A stretch of 64,000 nt of DNA from Persephonella sp. KM09-Lau-8 (GCF_000703085.1 NZ_JNLL01000001.1:1364001-1428000), one strand, 5' to 3'; counted from the stretch's first letter, positions 20,094 to 29,256 are shown. Notes: generated from the letters alone by a model not told the origin. Numbers and translations are program-made.

Positions 20094-20649
20094 ACAGATA
20101 AAACCAGTTCTTGAGGAAAAGATATCTCCTATCATAGAACTATTTTATAAGATTGGAATTTCACCTAATTTTTTAACAATCACAGGGCTTATTTTGATTA
20201 TTGCAGGTAGCTATTTTCTTGCTGTTCAAAATTTTATAGTTGCTGGAATTTTACTTACCCTTGGAAACATATGTGATGCCCTTGATGGCGCACTTGCAAG
20301 GCGTTTCAATCAAACCTCCAGATTTGGAGCATTCCTTGATTCAGTAATAGATAGACTTTCTGATGCTTTTCCTTTAATGGCTATTGTCTATATTTTTAGG
20401 AATGATGATATTCTTTTGGGTATATCCCTTGTTGCAATTGTTTTCTCATTTCTGGTTAGCTACACAAGAGCAAGGGCTGAAGGTCTCGGAATTGAATGTA
20501 AGGTTGGTTTTTTTGAAAGACCAGAAAGGTCTATTATTCTGATTGTCTCTGTTTTCCTTTCCAGAGTGGATATAGGAATTATCTTGATTGCTATCGGTGC
20601 AGTTATAACATCTCTCCAGAGGATATATTGTATGTATCAAAAGGCATAA
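20077..20649 (+). CDS. CDP-alcohol phosphatidyltransferase (PgsA/PIS-like)
   Basis: A 190-residue membrane enzyme with the full family motif D-x2-DG-x2-AR-x8-G-x3-D-x3-D (DALDGALARRFNQTSRFGAF, then LDSVIDRLSD) and about five hydrophobic segments. It overlaps trpF by 17 bases. The same family occurs at 6888-7511, so the window holds two paralogues with different partners. The GFFERPERSI segment matches that at GFFGRPETLI in the paralogue. Phosphatidylglycerophosphate or (archaetidyl)inositol-phosphate synthase are both possible. Confidence 0.82.
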   Translation: MSQLIKQIKPVLEEKISPIIELFYKIGISPNFLTITGLILIIAGSYFLAVQNFIVAGILLTLGNICDALDGALARRFNQTSRFGAFLDSVIDRLSDAFPLMAIVYIFRNDDILLGISLVAIVFSFLVSYTRARAEGLGIECKVGFFERPERSIILIVSVFLSRVDIGIILIAIGAVITSLQRIYCMYQKA

Positions 20650-20662
20650 GATTTATGTTTCT

Positions 20663-21450
20663 TTATTCTCCTGTTTCTTTGATTACTTTTTTAACAAAAT
20701 CTATCGATACATCTAAAATATCTGCTATTTTCTCAGGAGGTAGATTTAATTTTTCATATAGTTTTTTTATATATTCCCTTGTTGCTTCCTCTTGCCCTTT
20801 CTTATAGCCTAAATCATAAAAAGGGTCTTCTTTTGCCATCTCTTCTGTTATGGTTAAGGGCATTTTTCTTTCCTCCATAAGTGCCTTTAATTTCAGTTTT
20901 AATTTAGGTCTGTAGTTTAATGCTATCAATAGCTTTCTTATATAGTCTGCTCTTTGTTTCTCCGATAGCTTTAATAGCTCATCAATGAGTGAAAATATAT
21001 ATGTCTCAAAATCCTCAACTTTGCATAAAACTGCAAGTATTTTATCCTCTAAACTATCACTTTCTAAAAGCTCTCTGCACTCTATATCTTTTATATCCCT
21101 TATCTCATAGCTGAATTTTAGTTTATCTGTTTCTAAATAATTTTGCATGTTTGGTTTTCTATCTCCAACATATAAAACCATCTGTTTTATAGTTTTATCG
21201 GGATACCTTTGTTTTAGAAGTAGATAATACTCAAGCATTCTAAAGGGCATATTTTTGTCGTTTTGTGTTTGCAGCTCAAGGTGAAAAACAGAACCATCTT
21301 CAAGCTCTAAAACTAAATCGGCTAATCTTTCTTTGGTGGAGGGAAAGGTATTATCAAGAATTTTAGAGCTTTTTTTCCTGTTAGAATGCTTATAAACTTT
21401 TGGGGGATATTTTGGATTATATCCCTTAAGGTCTTATCAAATTTTGCCAT
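20663..21450 (-). pseudogene. Rpn-family PD-(D/E)XK nuclease / putative transposase, frameshifted
   Basis: The N-terminus opens at ATG 21450 (MAKFDKTLRDIIQNIP). It runs in frame to an A7 tract (21371-21377) and then stops at about 21321. The frame one base back continues as SSKILDNTFPSTKERLADLV, LELEDGSVFHLELQTQND, KNMPFRMLEYY and on to 20663. LELEDG..HLELQ is the PD-(D/E)XK catalytic core. The C-terminal EEATREYIKKLYEKLNLPPE plus a helix-turn-helix-like tail is typical of Rpn/YhgA-like recombination-promoting nucleases. The switch sits exactly on an A AAA AAA heptamer, so it may be a mutation, a homopolymer read error or genuine -1 slippage. The later ATG at 21250 is internal. Confidence 0.8.
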
Positions 21451-21468
21451 TTATCTATCGTAAAACTC

Positions 21469-21490
21469 TGCCCTGACATTTGTCAGGGCA
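21469..21490 (-). terminator. Palindrome after infC, probable terminator
   Basis: TGCCCTGACA TT TGTCAGGGCA is a perfect 10-bp inverted repeat directly after the infC stop and before the nuclease gene. In the minus direction it is followed only by a short T-rich stretch, so termination may be partial. Confidence 0.55.
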
Positions 21491-21498
21491 ATCTATGT

Positions 21499-22017
21499 TT
21501 ATTTATTTGTTTTTGGGACAAGGGTAAACAGCATATTTCTTCCTTCTTTTTTAGGTGGCTTTTCAACTTTTGCTATGTCAGAAACATCCTCAATAATTCT
21601 GTTGGCAAGTTTTTCTCCTAATTCTGGATGGACATTCTCCCTTCCTCTGAACCATATCCAGACCTTGACCTTGTCCCCATGTTCAATAAATTCTCTAATA
21701 TGTCTCACTTTTGTTTGATAATCATGGTCTTCAATTTTTATTCTGAATTTAATCTCTTTGACATTTTGCATTTTAGCTTTTTGTTTTTTCTTGGCTTCCT
21801 TTTCCTTCTTTTTCTGCTCAAACTTATATTTTCCGTAATCCATTATTTTGCATACAGGTGGGTTAGCATTTGGAGATACTTCAACAAGGTCAAGGTCTCT
21901 TTCTTCTGCCAGTCTGAGTGCTTCCTCAATAGGAACAATCCCTAAGTTCTGCCCTTTCTCATCAATGAGCCTTACTTCTTTTGCTCTAATCTGATTATTA
22001 ATTCTTAACTCCTGAAT
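21499..22017 (-). CDS. infC: Translation initiation factor IF-3 (AUU start)
   Basis: 172 residues. The N-domain reads (M)QELRINNQIRAKEVRLIDE with VPIEEALRLAEERDLDLVEV. The linker carries PPVCKIMDYGKYKFEQKKK. The C-domain includes VKEIKFRIKIEDHDYQTK and ends LVPKTNK. The frame has no ATG, GTG or TTG between the upstream in-frame stop at 22050 and ATG 21843, which lies inside the linker. ATT at 22017 follows GGAGGT by 9 bases and gives a normal-length IF-3. An AUU start is known for infC of Escherichia coli and supports autoregulation by IF-3. The ribosome-binding site lies within the 3' end of nadB, whose stop is 2 bases upstream. Confidence 0.92.
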   Translation of the reverse strand: MQELRINNQIRAKEVRLIDEKGQNLGIVPIEEALRLAEERDLDLVEVSPNANPPVCKIMDYGKYKFEQKKKEKEAKKKQKAKMQNVKEIKFRIKIEDHDYQTKVRHIREFIEHGDKVKVWIWFRGRENVHPELGEKLANRIIEDVSDIAKVEKPPKKEGRNMLFTLVPKTNK

Positions 22018-22019
22018 GA

Positions 22020-23588
22020 CTAATATACCTCCAGTTTTATTTTTAAATTATTATAAATCGTTGTGTGTTTTCTGTATTCATCTTTTTCTTCAGGAAAATC
22101 AGTTCTGTAATGGGTTCCTCTGCTTTCTTTTCTGCTTAATGCTGATAATATTATACCCTCTGATAAATATGTCAAATCAAGTAAATACCTAACATTTGAA
22201 AAACTTTTTAGCTGTTCTTGTATTTCTTTGATTTCCTCATAAGCTTTCTTCAAAGTGTCTTCAGACCTTTCAAGACCTACATTTTCCCACATTATTTCTT
22301 TTATTTTTTGTAAAAACTTGAGTTTTTGGTTATGGGACATTTCCTTATTTAATCTTATGCTGTTTTTAATATGAATATCTTTTATCTCAGAATATAGATT
22401 ATAAGTATAAACTGAATATGCTGTTTTGTATCCAAATGTTACACATTCAAGGAGGGAGTTGCTTGCCAGTCTGTTTGCACCGTGAATACCTGTGCAGGAT
22501 ACTTCCCCAACAGCAAAAAGTCCCTGAATATTTGTTTTCCCGTTTGCTGTAGCTTTTATTCCACCTATTGAGTAATGGGCTGCTGGGCTAACAGGAATTT
22601 TTAAACTGTCCTGAAAACCAAATTCTGTAATAAGAGCATATATTGTTGGAAATCTTTTTGCTATATCTATCTCTTTTTCTTTGAGAGGATTAAGGTCTAA
22701 AAATACTTTATGCCCCTGCTTATACTGGTCAAAAATCGCCCTTGAAACTTCATCACGGGGTTTCATCTCATTTATAAATCTTTCCCCCTTTTCATTGATA
22801 AGGAGAGCTCCTTCTCCTCTAAGGGCTTCTGTCAGGAGATATGCTGGATGTCCTTCAACATAAAGTGCTGTAGGATGGAATTGAACAAACTCAAGGTCTC
22901 TCAGGATACATCCTGCTCTATAAGCAACAGATATGCTATCTCCTGATATGTTATATGCAGAGGTGTTTCTTTTGTATATAGGACTATAGCCTCCTGTTGC
23001 AAGGACTAAGGATTTGCTCCTTATTAGTTTTTTTTCTTTTCCATTGCTGATTATTATTCCTGTATATATATCATCTACTGTAAGAATTTCTTCAAGATAA
23101 TAGCCGGTATAGAAATCAATCTGGTCTTTAACAAAGCTATATATTGTAGAGCTTATCTGTGCACCTGTTTTATCCTTTATATGTAAAACCCGTCTATGGG
23201 AATGGGCTCCTTCTCTGGTAAGAAGTATTTTCCCGTTGTATTTATCAAAGGGAACACCAAGATTAATAAGGTCTATAACCCTTTCCAGCCCTTCTTCAAC
23301 CAGCACCCTTACATTTTTTTCTATACACAATCCTTTGCCTGCTTGAATTGTATCCAGATAATGATATTCAGGGTCATCATCCTTGCCGATAGCGGCTGCT
23401 ATTCCGCCCTGTGCAAGAAATGAGTTTGATATATCTGGAGGTTTTTTGGTTATAATTAAGGGTTTAATACCGAGGCGTAAAAGCTGGTATGCAACTGTAA
23501 GCCCTGCCAGACCAGCTCCAACTATTACTGTATCTGTCTTTATTTCTGGTAGAGTTTCCGTATCAAATTCTAAAAGATATCTTTCCAT
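22020..23588 (-). CDS. nadB: L-aspartate oxidase
   Basis: A 522-residue flavoprotein of the succinate dehydrogenase/fumarate reductase family that makes iminoaspartate for NAD synthesis. The FAD-binding start is IVGAGLAGLTVAYQLLRLG. NSFLAQGGIAAAI, the active-site region TREGAHSHRRVLHI, LEFVQFHPTALYVEG, ALRGEGALLINEKGERF and GEVSCTGIHGANRLASNSLL match NadB rather than SdhA. Its ATG overlaps the yvcK stop by one base (taATG). Confidence 0.94.
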   Translation of the reverse strand: MERYLLEFDTETLPEIKTDTVIVGAGLAGLTVAYQLLRLGIKPLIITKKPPDISNSFLAQGGIAAAIGKDDDPEYHYLDTIQAGKGLCIEKNVRVLVEEGLERVIDLINLGVPFDKYNGKILLTREGAHSHRRVLHIKDKTGAQISSTIYSFVKDQIDFYTGYYLEEILTVDDIYTGIIISNGKEKKLIRSKSLVLATGGYSPIYKRNTSAYNISGDSISVAYRAGCILRDLEFVQFHPTALYVEGHPAYLLTEALRGEGALLINEKGERFINEMKPRDEVSRAIFDQYKQGHKVFLDLNPLKEKEIDIAKRFPTIYALITEFGFQDSLKIPVSPAAHYSIGGIKATANGKTNIQGLFAVGEVSCTGIHGANRLASNSLLECVTFGYKTAYSVYTYNLYSEIKDIHIKNSIRLNKEMSHNQKLKFLQKIKEIMWENVGLERSEDTLKKAYEEIKEIQEQLKSFSNVRYLLDLTYLSEGIILSALSRKESRGTHYRTDFPEEKDEYRKHTTIYNNLKIKLEVY

Positions 23589-24571
23589 TAAACAGTGCTT
23601 TTATGTTTTATCTGATTAAATATCTTAACAAGAACGGAAGTTAGTTTCTCAGGGTCGTGTCTTACATAATCTCCAACTTTTAGTAAGTCTTCTGCATAAA
23701 CAGTAATTCCCATTCTTGATATATTACCTGCATCAGCTGTAACAGGTTCGGCATTTTCTTTTAGATATTTTTTAAGCAGGTTGTCTGGAGGAATTTTTGT
23801 GTTTATTATTGCCGCATTTATAAAAGGTTTTCCTACTACTTCATGGATTGCTTTTATATGGTCTGAAGCTGTAAACTGGTCTGTTTCCCCATACTGGGTC
23901 ATTACATTACAGATATAAATTTTGTAAGCCTTGCTTTCAAGTATTGCATCTCTAATATCCTTCACCAGTAGATTTGGAATTATACTTGTGAACAAACTAC
24001 CAGGTCCCAGAATTATCACATCGGCATTTTTGATTTCTTTAATTGCTTCTTCAGGAGCTTTTACGTCGGAAGGTTCCATCCAGATTTTTTTGATTTTGCC
24101 TTTCAACTTTTTACCGTATTCAGTGATCTGGGTTTCTCCTTTTATAACAGTCCCATCAGTAAACTCTGCAACTATATCAACAATCTGGTCTGTAGAAGGG
24201 ATAATTTTACCTTTAATCTTAAGGATGTCTGATGTTATTTCAACGGCTTCAAGGAAATCTCCTGTTATCTTGGTTAAAACAGATAAAAACAGATTTCCAA
24301 AACTATGCCCTTTTAGACCTTCTCCTTCAGAAAATCTATATTGAAAAACCTTTGCCAGAATATCTTCATCTTCAGCAAGGGCTACAATGCAATTTCTAAT
24401 ATCTCCAGGGGCAGGTATTTGCATCTCCTCCCTGAGTCTTCCGGAGCTTCCACCGTTGTCTGCCACTGTTACTATTGCAGAAAGCTCCTGTATTGTATCC
24501 GGAACCAAATGTTTTATTCCTCTAAGTAATGATGATAATCCTGTCCCACCACCTATGGCTACTACTTTCAT
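23588..24571 (-). CDS. yvcK: YvcK/CofD-family gluconeogenesis factor
   Basis: About 327 residues with the Rossmann start MKVVAIGGGTGLSSLLRGI, AIVTVADNGGSSGRLREE, PGDIRNCIVALAED and ILGPGSLFTSIIPNLLV, all hallmarks of the YvcK branch of the CofD-like family. In Bacillus, YvcK binds UDP-sugars and is needed for growth on gluconeogenic carbon and for cell shape. The ATG at 24571 has AGAGGTTGAAT before it and follows the mtnA stop by 2 bases. A TTG two codons earlier is less likely. Confidence 0.9.
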   Translation of the reverse strand: MKVVAIGGGTGLSSLLRGIKHLVPDTIQELSAIVTVADNGGSSGRLREEMQIPAPGDIRNCIVALAEDEDILAKVFQYRFSEGEGLKGHSFGNLFLSVLTKITGDFLEAVEITSDILKIKGKIIPSTDQIVDIVAEFTDGTVIKGETQITEYGKKLKGKIKKIWMEPSDVKAPEEAIKEIKNADVIILGPGSLFTSIIPNLLVKDIRDAILESKAYKIYICNVMTQYGETDQFTASDHIKAIHEVVGKPFINAAIINTKIPPDNLLKKYLKENAEPVTADAGNISRMGITVYAEDLLKVGDYVRHDPEKLTSVLVKIFNQIKHKSTV

Positions 24572-24573
24572 AT

Positions 24574-25632
24574 TCAACCTCTAAACTTTAAGAATTTTGT
24601 AATATGCTCTTCATCTATGTGGGATATTATTCCTTTTTCGGTAATTATCGCAGAAATGTTAGCTGCAGGAGTGATATCAAAGGAGTAATTAATGGCTTTT
24701 GTTTCTTCTGGAGCTATATCACATCCCCCACATTTTTTGACCTCATCTTCTGATCTCTCTTCTATAACTATATCCTTTCCTGAGGCTGTTTCAAGGTCAA
24801 ATGTGGAAGTTGGAGCAGCAACATAAAATGGAATGTTGTGTTCCTTCGCTAAAACGGAAAGTGAGTATGTTCCAATTTTATTAGCAACATCTCCATTTCT
24901 GGTTATCCTGTCTGCACCTACAATAATCGCATCTATTTTTCCCATTGCCATTAAAAAACCGGCGGAGTTGTCAGTAATCAGATAATGGGGAATTCCTTCA
25001 TAAACTAATTCCCATGCTGTTAGCCTTGCACCCTGTAGATAAGGTCTTGTTTCATCAACAAAAACGGTAATATCTTTTCCTTCTTCGTAGGCACTTCTTA
25101 TTACCCCCAGTGCTGTTCCCCAGCCGGATGTGGCAAGTGCACCTGTGTTGCAGTGGGTCAGAATATTTGCCTTTTGGGGAAGTAAAACCTGTCCGTAGCC
25201 TCCTATAGACTTGTTGGCATGGTAATCTTCAAGCTCTATCCTGTTAGCTTCTTTAAATAATAGTTTTACAATTTCTTCTGGGGATTTATTCTGGCTTAAA
25301 TATTTCTCAAATTTATTCCATATTCTATCCAGTGCCCAGAAAAGATTTACAGCTGTTGGACGTGTGTTTTTTAGGGTATCAAGGATTTTTTGAGCCTCTG
25401 AAAAATCTTTTCCTTCATCCACTAATTGCTTTATTCCAATTGCAAAACCATAAGCCCCAACTATTCCAATTAGTGGAGCTCCTCTTATAATCATATCTTT
25501 TATTGCTTTTGCAACATCCTGATAGGTTCTGAGCGCTTCCCATTTGAGCTCTTTTGGAAGAAGTAGCTGATTTATTGCATAAAGGGTTTCATTTTCAAAC
25601 TTTATAGGTCTAAGGTCTTTTATTCTTCTCAA
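24574..25632 (-). CDS. mtnA: S-methyl-5-thioribose-1-phosphate isomerase
   Basis: A 352-residue eIF2B-related isomerase of methionine salvage. Motifs: [38 protein letters not shown] (catalytic Cys), [20 protein letters not shown] with the catalytic Asp of GADRI, and [20 protein letters not shown]. It begins with TTG at 25632 behind AGGAGTTA. It heads a tight mtnA-yvcK-nadB-infC run. Confidence 0.94.
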   Translation of the reverse strand: MRRIKDLRPIKFENETLYAINQLLLPKELKWEALRTYQDVAKAIKDMIIRGAPLIGIVGAYGFAIGIKQLVDEGKDFSEAQKILDTLKNTRPTAVNLFWALDRIWNKFEKYLSQNKSPEEIVKLLFKEANRIELEDYHANKSIGGYGQVLLPQKANILTHCNTGALATSGWGTALGVIRSAYEEGKDITVFVDETRPYLQGARLTAWELVYEGIPHYLITDNSAGFLMAMGKIDAIIVGADRITRNGDVANKIGTYSLSVLAKEHNIPFYVAAPTSTFDLETASGKDIVIEERSEDEVKKCGGCDIAPEETKAINYSFDITPAANISAIITEKGIISHIDEEHITKFLKFRG

Positions 25633-25691
25633 TAACTCCTCCTGAAATATCTAAAATCCGCTGAAAATTTTACATTTTTTGAAGTTGGATA

Positions 25692-26990
25692 TCAATCTAT
25701 AACCTCTCCTACAGTATCAACGATATCCACAACATCTTTTATTTTTATTTTTGTGAACTCCCCAGGTTTTAGAGGCTCTGTGGTTTCAATATATGTAATT
25801 CCATCAATATCAAATGCTGACCTGTAGGTTCTACCTACAGGAAGGGTTTCCCATTCTTCAGAAAATCCGTCAATAAGGACTTCCATCTCTTTTCCGATAA
25901 GTTGTCTATTTTTTTCTTCTGTTATTTTTTCCTGCACAAGATTTATCTCATTTTTTCTTCTTATTTTTTCTTCTTCAGGGACTATATCCTCAAATTGTTT
26001 ATAAGCAGGCGTTCCCTCTTCATGTGAATATGTGAAGACCCCAAGCCAGTCAAATTTAGCTTCCTGTATAAATCTTTTCATATTTTCAAAATCTTTTTCT
26101 GTTTCTGTTGGAAATCCAACTATAACAGCAGTTCGTATGGCTGCTTCTGGTATATATTTTTCCTTCCATTCAAGGATTTTTTCTATTCTGTTTTTTCTGT
26201 ATCCTCTCATCATGTCTTTCAGGATTTTGTCCTCTGTATGCTGGATAGGCATTTCAAGATATTTAACAACTTTCTCACTATCAGCCATTCTTTTGAAAAA
26301 CTCTTCATTTACTGTTGTAGGATATAGATAATAAAGCCTTATCCACTTTATATCTTCTATTTTCTCAAGTTGTGATATAAGCTCCCATAGCATTGGTTTT
26401 CCATACAGGTCAATACCGTAGAAGCTTGTATCCTGAGACACGATATTAAGCTCTTTTACTCCTCTATCTGCTAAAGCCTTGGCTTCATTAACTATGCTTT
26501 CTATTGAACGGCTTCTATGTTTTCCCCTTATTGAAGGAATTGCACAGAAAGCACATGTATGGTCACATCCTTCTGATATTTTCAGATAGGCTGTGTGGGG
26601 CGGAGTGGTTATAACTCTGTTCTGGTAGAGGTCTATATTTTTCTCAGGTTTTAATCCTAATTTTTCAGGTATAAGTAATTCTTCTTTAAGGTCTATAAAC
26701 ATATCAACTTCTGGAATTTCCTTTTCCAGCTCTTTTTTATATCTTTCCACAAGGCAGCCTGTAACTACTATTTTTTTGTTTCCTTTTTCTTTTAGCTGTG
26801 CTACTTCAAGAATTGTGTTTATAGATTCTTCCTTGGCAGCATCTATAAATCCACAGGTATTTATAAGAATTACATCTGCTTCTTCTAAATCAGGCGTTAT
26901 TTCAACTTTAGATGCGTTTAACTTACCTAAAACAAGCTCCGTATCAACAAGATTTTTAGGACAGCCAAGACTGATTACTCCTATTTTCAA
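25692..26990 (-). CDS. rimO: Ribosomal protein uS12 methylthiotransferase
   Basis: A radical-SAM methylthiotransferase of about 432 residues. The UPF0004 domain starts IGVISLGCPKNLVDTE and has three cluster cysteines (GCPKN, NTCGF, TGCLVERY). The radical SAM core has CDHTCAFCAIPSIRG. A C-terminal TRAM domain ends near IKIKDVVDIVDTVGEVID. SLGCPKN is characteristic of RimO rather than MiaB. TTG at 26990 lies 6 bases after GGAG and gives the usual MKIGVIS start. A GTG at 27002 is the alternative. Confidence 0.94.
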   Translation of the reverse strand: MKIGVISLGCPKNLVDTELVLGKLNASKVEITPDLEEADVILINTCGFIDAAKEESINTILEVAQLKEKGNKKIVVTGCLVERYKKELEKEIPEVDMFIDLKEELLIPEKLGLKPEKNIDLYQNRVITTPPHTAYLKISEGCDHTCAFCAIPSIRGKHRSRSIESIVNEAKALADRGVKELNIVSQDTSFYGIDLYGKPMLWELISQLEKIEDIKWIRLYYLYPTTVNEEFFKRMADSEKVVKYLEMPIQHTEDKILKDMMRGYRKNRIEKILEWKEKYIPEAAIRTAVIVGFPTETEKDFENMKRFIQEAKFDWLGVFTYSHEEGTPAYKQFEDIVPEEEKIRRKNEINLVQEKITEEKNRQLIGKEMEVLIDGFSEEWETLPVGRTYRSAFDIDGITYIETTEPLKPGEFTKIKIKDVVDIVDTVGEVID

Positions 26991-27071
26991 AACACACTCC
27001 ACCCTGCTTTTGGTGTAAATATTATAATTTACTTTTCAAATATGACAATGGGATAAAAATTGATATTGCTG

Positions 27072-27098
27072 AAAATGAGGGCTATACGCCCTCATTTT
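27072..27098 (-). terminator. Rho-independent terminator
   Basis: AAAATGAGGGC - 5-base loop - GCCCTCATTTT forms an 11-bp perfect stem directly after the stop of the lipoprotein gene at 27103. A-rich and T-rich arms on both sides would also allow use in the other direction. Confidence 0.75.
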
Positions 27099-27102
27099 TA
27101 TC

Positions 27103-28359
27103 TTAGAAAAATACAAGATATTGAAGAATTCTTTCCTGTGGAAGTAGACCATTAATACTATATCCAGGTTCTGTATGGTATGAGGTATAAAGGACTTTCC
27201 CTTTACCGACAGAAAAACTCACCGTAAGAGGTTTTACTCCACTACCCGAAGACCATGAGACTTCTCCTTTTACCCATATTTTCACATCGGAAACATGGGA
27301 AGGATGGGGTCCATTTATCACGACCCAGCCACTAAGAAATCCTTCTATATGAACTTTTTTAGTAGAGGTATCTATACAATCCACAGAATTATCGCTGCTA
27401 TCCACACAGGATACTGTTACAAGCCAATCTGCCATGGTATTATCGAGAACATCTGCTTCAGTAGTAATTCCACCATTTCCTACTTCTGCTTCATTTCGGT
27501 TTTCAGGATTATTTTCGGGAACAGAATCACTACCATAAAAATCAATAAATTCAGGAAAAACCTGTTCTACGAAATCATAAGATAAATCCGTTACATATAA
27601 TCTACCGCCTTGTTCAACATAATCTCTGATTATAGAAATTTTCGAACTATCTGTCAGTATAGAATCCTCATAATCATTCCCACAATTTATAAATACAATA
27701 TCATAGTTATAAATATCCGGTTTTCCATTTCCATCGTTATCTACAAAAAGAGTATCAAAATTTGGATATTTTGCATCATCCAGATAGCCATTTCCATCGT
27801 AAAGATCAAACTTTTCTGTTCCCAAGTCAAGTTGTCCTGAACTTACAGAACCAAAACCAAGCTTTGCAAGAACATTTTGAATAGCATCATACCATCCTGT
27901 TACTACTGCCATTTTAGGTGCTCCCTGGTCTGGATCTGAAGGAAGATTTACATTACCTAAATTTAGTTTTGAAGATTTTAGATCAACAGAAAGTACCTTT
28001 TTGAAAGCCCCTTTTTTAAATTTCAATGTTAGTTTATTACCAGTCACATTAACTTTTAGAGAAAATGATCCATCTGCTGCTGTACAGGTAGCTGCAATGT
28101 ATTGCTCAGGGGGTGATTCACACTGGGTAGAACTCTGTATAAAAATTGGAGAGGAATCTTGTTGTGAGGTGACTTTTGGAACATAAACTACTGCACCGGC
28201 AATTGGAGTCTGACCATCTGGAGCCAGTAATTTTCCAGAGATATCCACAGAACCATTGAAATTTCCTTCTGCACTACCTCCACCATCTCCACATGAACTT
28301 AAAATAAAAATAAAAGAAACTACCATAAGAAAAGTTGATATTAATTTTTTGTACTTCAT
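27103..28359 (-). CDS. Large lipoprotein with carboxypeptidase-like and ThuA/GATase-like regions (putative)
   Basis: 418 residues. It has a lipoprotein signal (FILSSCGDGGG, Cys about 23) and then a region like a carboxypeptidase regulatory beta-sandwich (VDISGKLLAPDG, AGAVVYVP, GSFSLKVNV; about 35-130). An Asp/Asn-rich piece with calcium-loop-like DLYDGNGYLDD and VDNDGNGKPDIYNYD comes next. The C-terminal part (DIVFINCGNDYEDS, YVEQGGRLYVTDLSYDF, VLYTSYHTEPGYS) resembles the ThuA / class-I-GATase-like fold found in exported proteins. Function unknown. ATG 28359 has GGAGGGGATTATC before it. Transcription probably ends at the hairpin at 27072. Confidence 0.8.
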   Translation of the reverse strand: MKYKKLISTFLMVVSFIFILSSCGDGGGSAEGNFNGSVDISGKLLAPDGQTPIAGAVVYVPKVTSQQDSSPIFIQSSTQCESPPEQYIAATCTAADGSFSLKVNVTGNKLTLKFKKGAFKKVLSVDLKSSKLNLGNVNLPSDPDQGAPKMAVVTGWYDAIQNVLAKLGFGSVSSGQLDLGTEKFDLYDGNGYLDDAKYPNFDTLFVDNDGNGKPDIYNYDIVFINCGNDYEDSILTDSSKISIIRDYVEQGGRLYVTDLSYDFVEQVFPEFIDFYGSDSVPENNPENRNEAEVGNGGITTEADVLDNTMADWLVTVSCVDSSDNSVDCIDTSTKKVHIEGFLSGWVVINGPHPSHVSDVKIWVKGEVSWSSGSGVKPLTVSFSVGKGKVLYTSYHTEPGYSINGLLPQERILQYLVFF

Positions 28360-28445
28360 GATAATCCCCTCCATTAGATGAATAGATGAAAGGCTACACT
28401 AATAAATTTATGAATTATTTCTTATTTGTAAAGGGAAAATTACTA

Positions 28446-28509
28446 ATAGAAATATTTTTATAATGGAGTTTCATGTTTATTTCTCAGAGATAGAAATATT
28501 TTTTATAAT
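28446..28509 (+). promoter_or_regulatory. Direct repeats with two TATAAT boxes upstream of the cpoB-like gene
   Basis: A 19-20 base near-identical sequence (ATAGAAATATTTTTATAAT) occurs at 28446-28464 and again at 28490-28509 with one extra T. The start-to-start distance is 44 bases. Each copy ends in TATAAT, so they may be tandem -10 boxes or operator copies in the divergent region between the lipoprotein gene and the cpoB-uppS-cdsA run. The -35 matches are weak. Confidence 0.4.
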
Positions 28510-28562
28510 ATACCTTCAATAGTCGAAAAGTTATATATATTGTATTTCAGAGGGAGGTAAAA

Positions 28563-29255
28563 ATGAGAAAATATTTAATCTTACTGCCTGCTGCAGTTGT
28601 AATTGTTGCAGGATGTGCAAATAAGGAAGAGATAGACACTCTTCAAAGGGAGTTAATAGAAGTAAAACAAGAAGTTGCTCAGCTTAAAGAAAAGCAATCA
28701 AAAATGGAATCTGATATTTCAAATCTTTCCAGAAGAGTGGACGAGGTTTCTAAAGTAGCGTCTCAGAATGCTATAGAAATACAAAAGATGAAGACATTTG
28801 AAAAACCAACAGGTGCTCCTGTTGAAAATTTACCAGTAGAAGGTGAAGAGAAAGTAAAACTCCCACAAACCCCAGAGGAGTTGTATAAATACGGACTGGA
28901 TAATTATTACAAAGGAAAAATAAAAGAAGCCAGAGAGGCATTTCAGGAATTTGTTAAAAAATATAAAGATTCAGAGCTTTATGATAATGCACTTTTCTGG
29001 GTTGGTCAGACTTACTATATAGAAGGGAAGTATGAAGAAGCTATCAAAAATTTTGACCAGCTAATTAAAGGATGTGAAACAGGAGAGATAAAAGATTGTA
29101 ATAAACTTCCTGCAGCAATGCTCAAAAAAGGATTTTCCCTTGAAAAATTAGGAGAGATAGACAAAGCTATTGAGCTTTATAGACAGGTTATCCAGAAATT
29201 CCCCGACACAGAGGAAGCAGAACTGGCACGTAAAAAATTAGAGGTAGTTCAATAA
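28563..29255 (+). CDS. CpoB/YbgF-like lipoprotein (coiled coil plus TPR)
   Basis: 230 residues. It has a lipobox (VAGC, Cys 18), a coiled coil at about 22-80 (EEIDTLQRELIEVKQEVAQL), a Pro-rich linker, and then C-terminal TPRs (ELYKYGLDNYYKGKIKEARE, DNALFWVGQTYYIEGKYEEA, AAMLKKGFSLEKLG). This matches CpoB/YbgF, which coordinates peptidoglycan synthesis with the Tol-Pal system. Escherichia CpoB is periplasmic, not lipidated, so the Cys here is a difference. It is followed by uppS after 1 base. The tol genes are not in the window. Confidence 0.82.
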   Translation: MRKYLILLPAAVVIVAGCANKEEIDTLQRELIEVKQEVAQLKEKQSKMESDISNLSRRVDEVSKVASQNAIEIQKMKTFEKPTGAPVENLPVEGEEKVKLPQTPEELYKYGLDNYYKGKIKEAREAFQEFVKKYKDSELYDNALFWVGQTYYIEGKYEEAIKNFDQLIKGCETGEIKDCNKLPAAMLKKGFSLEKLGEIDKAIELYRQVIQKFPDTEEAELARKKLEVVQ

Positions 29256-29256
29256 A

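Noticed and set aside
20663-21250. A complete 195-residue gene starting at ATG 21250
   Set aside because: The frame continues upstream with the nuclease catalytic core. The ATG is internal to a longer, frameshifted gene.
21499-21843. ATG 21843 as the start of infC
   Set aside because: It would remove the whole IF-3 N-domain, which is clearly encoded upstream in the same frame.
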